A stretch of DNA of 29,309 nt from Heterobasidion occidentale (taxonomy: Eukaryota > Basidiomycota > Agaricomycetes > Russulales > Bondarzewiaceae), in contig JBCAQO010000105.1 of the NCBI GenBank assembly GCA_039111635.1, positions 1-29,309 of the forward strand. Reading direction: 5' to 3'. The position numbers were made by a program, and so were the translations under genes. Every line of letters begins with the position of its first letter. Positions within the stretch are counted from its first letter, which is position 1. Under the pieces are notes generated by a model. It did no database searches. It was given only the letters and a program-made list of their open reading frames with translations, and was not told the DNA's origin. This document shows positions 22,569 to 29,309 of this stretch, one piece after another.

Positions 22569-24247
22569 GTCGAGGGAGGGCGGGGGGCGGAAAATCTAGC
22601 GATGTCTTATCGTAGAGGTGAGGGTGTACAACGGCGGAGGAGGCCGATGGCCGACGGAGTAGAGAGGGAAAGACCGCAAAAAAGAAAGACCTATATCCGC
22701 GAGTTGGAAATGTAGTGAGGAAGGGAAACTGAGCAGGGGGGGGGCGTATACCCTGGTCGACGACTTGCCGACAGAAACAGACGAGGCAGTCGCTTGCCAG
22801 GTCCCCTCGTTTTATTCGCGGGTGAGTCTTGCCGCACGTGGGAAAGGTACGGCGTCGGCCAGTCCGCCTGCCCCGCCAAGCTCGGCCTCTCCTGCTTACA
22901 CAGCCAAATAGGCACAAATACTCAAAAGTCCACACGACTCTATTACACGACTCCGCTCCGTCTCTCCACATATTTCTCGAAAACAAACTGCTCGATCCGG
23001 GTTTTAGAGTCTGTTGAGCGGCGGGTCGGCCTCTCGCCGGCAAACATTGTCTTTGGCGCCATATCTCGCCTGCAATATGCCACGACTGTCTCTGTGGAGA
23101 TCGCAACGGTGACTACCCACCGTCTCGGATACAAAATCATCTTCTGTGAACGCGAAGCTTCAACCATGACTTGCACATTGTTTCCGTACATGCTACGTGT
23201 ATCGGCCCCCGTCTCTCCTTGGATTGGTCCGAGCCCAGATATCAATCCCCTCCGCCCCGAGACTGACAAGGCGACACGTACCGCATATCCAGACGGATAA
23301 GCCCCAAAGCAAAGTGGATAGAAATCTGCATCGGATGGCAACTGTCAACACACACCGCTGATGCTCATGTCAATCAGATAGATGCACGGCTCCGTCGGCC
23401 CCTTCCTACAGCAGGCGGGACAGTTGCTACATCTTTGTAACAAGACATCCTCATTTAAATGTCTTTGGAAAGGCATACAATGATGAAGTCATTCCGACGC
23501 CTTTCAGAGGGCGGCCCCGAGCTTCTAGATATCATAGATAGAAGTGAGTACATATACTTAGACATCCACCTATCTCCATTGAACTCTCTGGGTTGTTGTT
23601 CATTGAAGTAGAAAAACACCTTTATAGAATAAGGCGGATAACATGGCTATAACGAAAAGGTTCCCTGAAGGTCCGTATTATAAGCCAGCATTCCGAAACA
23701 TTCAGAGCGTACCCCTGTTCAGTACGTCCTGACATTGATCTGTACGCGCTCATCACGGTGTGATGGTAACGGTGCAGCGCATTAAGACCTCCTAGAGGCT
23801 CAGCCTTCCCCATTGTCGACAGACATTCCTGTGGAAGCTGATGCGTCCTGCATCCCACAGGTTTAGTGGTCAATCAAAAAGATCGACACCGGATATGGAC
23901 TTTGCCTCCCAGCGCTCAACTGACTTCCCCGAAGTATACTTTGCGATGGGTATCATTCGCGCACATCGAGTGTATCGTATTGTCGGAGGTGAGAGTGACG
24001 TTGACAAGTATGGTATGAATGGCTTCCGGCGCGTATTATTGGACACCGAGCATGCCGATGTCCTACACAGAAGCTGTTTACAGTTCCCCGTGCGGGCAGC
24101 AGAGCTATATTTGAGCATGGTCGGCGATAAGGAAGAACACTGGACTTTTGTCTGTCTGCTCCTGAACTGACGACTGGAAACGCACTAGCCAAATATAACG
24201 ATGGCATATGACCCAGGTGAGCGAGTTCAGTGTTCTTAGGTCCAACT
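22569..24247. promoter_or_regulatory. Long upstream region of the glucan synthase gene, no recognised gene
   Basis: About 1.7 kb without a convincing gene. The part next to the start is C-rich on the coding strand. A G9 run lies at 22736-22744 and an E-box CACGTG at 22835-22840. Several open frames of 60-170 codons exist on both strands (for example plus 22794-23300 and 23841-24170, minus 22943-23341). None has a domain I recognise and none wins over its opposite-strand rival. A large promoter is reasonable for a regulated wall-synthesis gene, but that is inference. Confidence 0.4.
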
Positions 24248-24926
24248 TTACCCAACCATACAAAGACGAGGACAGGAATAGCTATATAGCTTCGCATCCC
24301 ACACTTCCCTCCTCAGCACATCAACGTACAAGTATACCCACGGATCGCTGATCATATCGCCTCGATAGCGCTGATGCTTCTCATTGGGGAACCGTGGGAT
24401 GGTCGATGGGGCGTCTCGCTGCATGCTTACCTGCCATGTCGGAGGTGCGTTTGATCATCATTTTCTCTAGAGTCGAAGGTCATTACCCGAGAGGGCTATG
24501 AGTCTTTCGTTGTGAGTGTATCATAAACACCGATTATGGACACCCCACGTCTGCGATTTATATATTGGTTCATCAACTCCTTCAACGTACATCTGAGTGA
24601 AAATATCCATAAGACCTGAAGTGGACTTCCAAGTGATGGCGGTCAGCATCTTTGATATATCCGTGATTGAGATCCAACGCACAAGTGCAGACGAGCTCCT
24701 GAAAACATCTTTGAAGCACTTAATATTTGACGAGCGCTCAGGGACGGTGTCGCGGTACGGCACGTGAGCGCGCGCTCAGTGGCAGTATCACCTTGCTGCC
24801 GACCGCATCGACTTTGACTTCTCCCAGCTTGCCCAGCGATTCCATTGCAATTGTGAAGGCGAGCGGTGGCCTCTGAACCCCCCGTTTTCGGTTTCTCATC
24901 TGGTCGTCAACGGAGTTAAAGTGCAT
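24248..24926 (-). CDS. Unidentified coding candidate or gene remnant
   Basis: I do not recognise this gene. Exon A starts at ATG 24926 (or 24845, MESLGKLGEVKVDAVGSK). A 55-nt GT-AG intron (24737-24791) joins it in phase to RSSNIKCFKDVFRSSSALVR, with ISITDISKMLTAITWKSTSG and further residues. A third open block, 24248-24424, encodes 58 residues: MQRDAPSTIPRFPNEKHQRY, then GDMISDPWVYLYVDVLRREV, ending at TAA 24248-24250. Its composition is protein-like, with aromatic residues in a regular pattern. I could not join blocks two and three without crossing a stop. The joint may be hidden by a base-call error, or the gene may be decayed. No membrane segment or known motif is visible. It is divergent from the MAPKKK gene. 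Confidence 0.3.
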
Positions 24927-25136
24927 CGTCGCTGGTCAATTGTCGGACACGGGACGGACGCGACCACTGCCGGGTTGGGTGAAAGGTGTTGTTCTGTGCC
25001 CTCATTGTTCCTGGACAGAAACTGAGCCTGTTTATTATGTCCACAGTCGTCCCCCGAACGCACACACAATAGCTTCTTGCAAGCGTACATATATCCTCGC
25101 CCCTGGCGACGTTGACGACCTCCCTCTTCGCCACTC
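24927..25136. promoter_or_regulatory. Upstream region of the MAPKKK gene
   Basis: These 210 bp precede the MAPKKK ATG and the divergent candidate gene. The last 60 bp are pyrimidine-rich (for example ctccctcttcgccactc), as is common just upstream of fungal start codons. No other motif stands out. Confidence 0.4.
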
Positions 25137-28100
25137 ATGGCCGCGGTAACCATGAGCAATCTCGACGGCCTCTCCCAGCCTCCATCACAGGCTTCCTCGC
25201 CCTCCGCCGCCGCAAATACATTCTCGCCATCACAGCTGCCTCCTCCCCGTGCCATCATTAACAATCTCCAGCATGTCCGCCCACAGCCGTCCCTACCCGG
25301 AACCCCGACGACAGCTCAGCAGACCCTCATGGACCCTCCCTCCGGCATGAAATATCACGATTTTCTCCGCACTTGGAATGACAACCAGGTCTCTCGCTGG
25401 CTCGCGGATATCAAGTGCGGCCACCATGCGAACACGTTCAAGGCGAGCGACATCCGCGGCGATGTCCTCCTTGAGCTTGACCAGGATACGCTCAAGGAGA
25501 TGGGAATTGCCAGCATTGGCGATCGGCTGAGGGTTCTGAATGCGGTTAAGACTCTGAGGCAGAAGTGCTCGACCAAGAGCGAGAGGCTGTCGGTTTACGG
25601 TTCGGCGCTTTCGCGGTTCAATGGGGATGGTATGTCGCACAGGAGGTCCGGTTCGGTAACATCCCCGACGTCGCGGTTGGCTTCGCGCAAACTGGAGCAC
25701 GGAAGACCGCCACCCTTGCAACTCACCCCAAATGCCAACCAGTCTGCGAATTTACCGCATCTCATTCGTGATGGCCAGCCCGCCCCGGACTCTGCCTCAC
25801 GCTCGACCATGCCCCTTCGCCCTCTTCCACAGCCAAATCAGCAGCCTCAATCCAACGCTTCGTCCTCCTTCCACACGACAACGCCAGGCAGCTCATATTC
25901 AACGAGCGCGCGCCCGGGCGTCTTACCTTTGCCGCCCGTCCCTCGTAGTCAACCTCCTCTCCCACCCACTGGCCGACCATCAACTCGCAACCTTCACTCT
26001 GGTCCTGGAATACCTGGACGACGAACGCCGACGCAGGTAGAGGCGCCCGAATTCACGTCGCAACCGCTCCCGCCTGCTCCTGTGAACCAGAGCTTGCTCA
26101 CACCGTCATCGAACGGTACGTGGTCGGGCTATGGTCTTCCGCCAGATCCACGGGCTGGGATTGGCAGCGTCAAGACACCTGTGCGTTCTCAGTCTCCTAT
26201 GCTACCAAACGTTCCTATACGGACGGCGACGCGTTCCCCTAATCCCGCCCCGGCGCACGGGAGAAACGTGTCCATGTCGAGCGTTCAGAATGGCTCGAGC
26301 CCCTTGACGAAAGTAGGACCTCGCCCGTCCACCTCTGCACATCCTTATTCCCAAGGTCTCCAACCCCCACCACAACCGACCAGCGTTCTCTCGCCTATTG
26401 CCGAGTCGTTCCTCTCCAACTCTGCAACTGTCACTGTCCCGTCTACATCCGCGTCGCCCTCACCCCCTACAACTTATACCGTGGGCCGCGGGCCCTTCGT
26501 ACGTCCGAACACGCCGTCATACAACAACCCCCTCGCTTGTCGACCTCAGAAAGAAGCTCATCAAATTTCAACTGGCAGAGGAGGGCCATTCGTGCACACT
26601 CAATATCGAGGACTGTGCAGGTGGCATCGAGGTACTAGAGAAGGCGCTCAAGAAGTTCGGGAAATTGGGTGGCAAGAGCTCCGACACGGAAAGCGCCATC
26701 GTTGGCACTGACGATGGTGGATTGAGCGTGGATGGTTGGGGGGTATATGTGAACTGGGGCAACGAAGATTCGCCAGGTCTGTTCTCACACGTTGCTATCA
26801 TCAGAGTGTCTGACATCTCGCAGGTATACCTCTTTCCGAGGCTCAACTATTAGCTGTCTGCCACGCATCGCCGGACGATCCAGCACGAGAGCATGGCCTC
26901 ACGTTGCGTCGCACTGGCAAGGCCAAGCGGTCAAAGGCCCTAGCACATATATTCGGAGAAACGCCACCCATTCCTGGCCAACGTAACAGCCCAACAAGTC
27001 CGTTGTTCGTCGGACCTAGACTATCGACTGGTGAGGAGGACGAAGACGGAAATCTACTGTCCCCTGGCTACGGAAACTTTTCGACAAGCCAGTCGCAAAC
27101 AGCGAAGAATATGAAACGCGCAAGTTCCATCAGCATTCTCAGCGGTCTTGGTGTGCGGGATCCGGAGAAGGCGTTGGAATCTCCGTCTTCGCCTACACAG
27201 TCTTCCAGCGCTGGAAAGCATTCTTCGGGATCCAGTTTCACGAAGGGCCCTTCCAGATTGCGCAACTTCTTTGGTCAACGACCGCCGAGCGAGCTCATTA
27301 CGAACCATTTGAGTGAGTACTTCCCCTTCACGGAGAAGAAGGTCTTGGAGCGCACGGCGCGGCACAGTATGCTGCGGGCGGGCGGCTCTGCTGGATTTGG
27401 GAAGAGAGACAGTACGATGTCGTTTGCGCCGCCGCCGTCGAGATTCAGCGTCAGCACGCTGGGCTCGCAGCACCGCTCTTCGCATCGCGGGTCTATAGCA
27501 TCGATCCCGCCGCCTGTCCCGGACAAGGCCTCGGATCGCGCAAGCATGATCACCGTGGACGAACCCCCGCGAGTTTCGCTCTCCACCGACGACGGACACG
27601 ACGTCGATATGGACAGCGACGAGGATAACAAGCCGCTCGCTATGCTGAACAAGCGCGACTCCAAGGCACACTTGCTTCCTCCGGTGAACATCTCGTTCGA
27701 GTCCTTCTCTGAGTCCATGAACAGTCTTACGGGAGGCCAGCTGGGTGCGCACAGGCTCTCTGCGCGTCCGATGTCGACGGCCTCGAGACGGATGAGTTAT
27801 ATCAAGGAGCTGCGGAGCAAACGTGATATATCGGATACAGCCAGTATCATGACGATGGATGAGATCACGGCGGAGGTGGAGAGTAGACGCGAGAGTGGTA
27901 ACAATACTATCGCGGATGACGCCTCGTGGACGAAGGTAGATGCCGATAGTGATGAGGATACGGAGGCACCCGCTGCGCCTGTAGACATACCCCCAGAAGG
28001 CGATGAGGACGAGGATGACACAATCGTCGAGGATGATGTTGAAGAGGAAGAGGAGGAAGCTGAGGAAGAGGAAGATGACGAGGACGGCACCGGAAAGGCT

Positions 28101-29257
28101 ATCACATCCAAAGGTTACATTGCTTTTTCCCTCTCCCGTCGTGTGCTTACCCTTTTCCTATAGGCATCAAGTGGATCAAGGGAGCATTGATAGGAGCTGG
28201 CTCGTTCGGAAAAGTGTATCTTGGGATGGACGCCACAAACGGTCTTCTTATGGCTGTGAAGCAAGTCGACATCCCTTCTAACGCCTCGACGAATGAAGCA
28301 CGTCAAAGAAGCATGTTGGACGCTCTGGAGCGGGAAATCGAACTCCTGAAAGATCTGCAGCATGAGCACATAGTGCAGTACCTGTGTGCGTTTTCTTTTC
28401 TCGAAAGGCAGTGCAATCCTCATTGAAGTTCGTACCATATATATGCAGATTCATCGGCAGACGAGGAGCACTTCAACATCTTCTTGGAGTACGTCCCCGG
28501 CGGTTCAGTCACTGCTCTTCTCCGCAACTACGGTGCCTTCGAGGAGCCACTTGTACGGAACTTTGTCCGACAGATCTTGGACGGTCTCGACTACGTACAT
28601 GAACGGGGCATTGTCCATCGGGATATCAAGGGTGCAAACGTTCTCGTCGACAACAAAGGTGGCATCAAGATTTCCGACTTCGGTATTTCCAAGAAATTGC
28701 AAGACAGTACGTCTCTACATCACGTTCTCGTACACATTTTGACGATTCATGCCCAGACATACCCGGAACTCGCCTTCATCGGCCCTCCCTACAGGGCTCG
28801 GTATTCTGGATGGCGCCGGAAGTCGTCAAACAAACCGCCTATACTAAAAAGGCGGACATTTGGAGTGTCGGGTGCTTGGTTGTCGAGATGTTCACTGGTG
28901 AACATCCATACCCGCAACTGAACCAGATGCAAGCCATCTTCAAGGTATACCATAGCACTCACCATGTCCGCAGCCATCTCACAATGTCTTTAGATCGGCT
29001 CTTCCGCTAAGCCCACTATTCCATCTGATATCACTGCAGAGGCTCAAAACTTCCTCGAACTCTGCTTCGAGCTGGACCATGAGGCTCGTCCGTCTGCTGG
29101 GATCTTTCGCGACACCCGTGGCTCACCAAGAAACCCGGAAAGAACTCTCTGGCAAATCAGCAGCGAAGGAGGCAGCATCATGACCCTTCCTTCACTGGCG
29201 TCAGATGTCTCTTGTCGTTTCTTACGCGTCGTTGTTGTCCTTGTTCATAATTATTAG
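25137..29257 (+). CDS. STE11: MAP kinase kinase kinase, Ste11/Byr2 type (SAM - RBD - kinase)
   Basis: A MAPKKK of the pheromone/filamentation cascade. The start at 25137 is followed by a second ATG at 25152. The SAM domain is about residues 80-142 ([40 protein letters not shown]). A long Pro/Ser-rich linker leads to a Ras-binding domain ([37 protein letters not shown]) and [20 protein letters not shown]. An acidic Glu/Asp block (about 28000-28090) precedes the kinase, which has [42 protein letters not shown], the [17 protein letters not shown] activation segment and [20 protein letters not shown]. Introns are 26777-26823, 28114-28163, 28386-28448, 28707-28756 and 28945-28993. Frame breaks occur at C5 26528-26532 and GGG 29099-29101. 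After the second, the literal stop is 29255-29257; repaired readings give [10 protein letters not shown] and end at 29250 or earlier. Confidence 0.93.
26528..26532 (+). other. Frame break before the Ras-binding domain at a C5 run
   Basis: The literal frame runs [20 protein letters not shown], but the Ras-binding domain ([18 protein letters not shown]) is in another frame. Four or seven Cs would connect them. The 51-nt GT-AG interval 26498-26548 is a multiple of three and cannot repair the frame. Confidence 0.6.
28003..28090 (+). repeat. GAG/GAT-rich simple repeat encoding an acidic block
   Basis: A purine-rich run of gag/gaa/gat codons gives an almost continuous Asp/Glu stretch, immediately before the kinase domain of the MAPKKK. 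It is a low-complexity linker, not a mobile element. Confidence 0.75.
29099..29101 (+). other. Frame break in kinase subdomain XI of the MAPKKK
   Basis: After HEARPSAG the literal frame gives [14 protein letters not shown]. One extra G in the GGG run gives [17 protein letters not shown], the expected kinase end. Two stops then compete: TAA 29248-29250 in that frame, or TGA 29181-29183 if one more base is missing. Confidence 0.65.
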
Positions 29258-29309
29258 AGTATCGGAAGGACCAGCATTGTAATCATGTTCAAAATCTCGC
29301 ATTTTCCCA

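Noticed and set aside
22794..23341. A gene in the glucan synthase upstream region (plus 22794-23300 or minus 22943-23341)
   Set aside because: Both strands are open over the same stretch, neither shows a domain, and neither has clear splice or start context.
25137..29257. Reading the STE11 frame breaks as two or three adjacent genes
   Set aside because: SAM, Ras-binding and kinase domains occur in the order of one known MAPKKK, the introns between them join in phase, and there is no promoter-like gap.

Overview
The window is nuclear DNA of a filamentous basidiomycete, most likely an Agaricomycete. Genes are dense, on both strands, and cut by many 40-65 nt introns with GTRNGY-like donors. The set includes a cell-wall alpha-1,3-glucan synthase and a MAPKKK with a SAM domain plus a Ras-binding domain. 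I see no rRNA, tRNA, CRISPR array or intact mobile element, and no horizontally acquired island.

Layout from left to right. Minus 1-4719 is NUP133, a nuclear-pore Y-complex subunit, cut off at the left edge. Across a 126-bp divergent promoter lies a PRCC-family gene (plus, 4846-6227). A histone H2B-type gene (minus, 6394-7164) converges on it. Then come mitochondrial 3-hydroxyacyl-thioester dehydratase HTD2 (minus, 7455-8515), a class I SAM methyltransferase (minus, 8705-9779) and chorismate synthase ARO2 (minus, 10277-11762). ARO2 is divergent from a sphingoid long-chain-base kinase (plus, 12232-14201). Minus 14580-22568 is a large alpha-1,3-glucan synthase. A 2.6-kb spacer follows, holding one unidentified minus-strand coding candidate (24248-24926). 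Plus 25137-29257 is a Ste11/Byr2-type MAPKKK.

These are ordinary chromosomal genes for nuclear transport, chromatin, splicing, mitochondrial fatty-acid synthesis, aromatic amino acids, sphingolipid signalling, cell wall and MAPK signalling. They do not form a pathway cluster. Only local pairings (divergent promoters, convergent ends) suggest shared regulation. I found no convincing new system.

The strongest window-wide signal is technical. In seven genes the reading frame changes without an intron, nearly always at a short mononucleotide run. Most sites are repaired by one extra base, and the repair restores a conserved family motif. This looks like systematic homopolymer under-calling in the assembly, so many gene ends predicted here will be wrong unless it is corrected. 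The most interesting biology is a divergent H2B with a probable GC-AG intron next to its start codon, and a forkhead-like palindrome between NUP133 and the PRCC gene.
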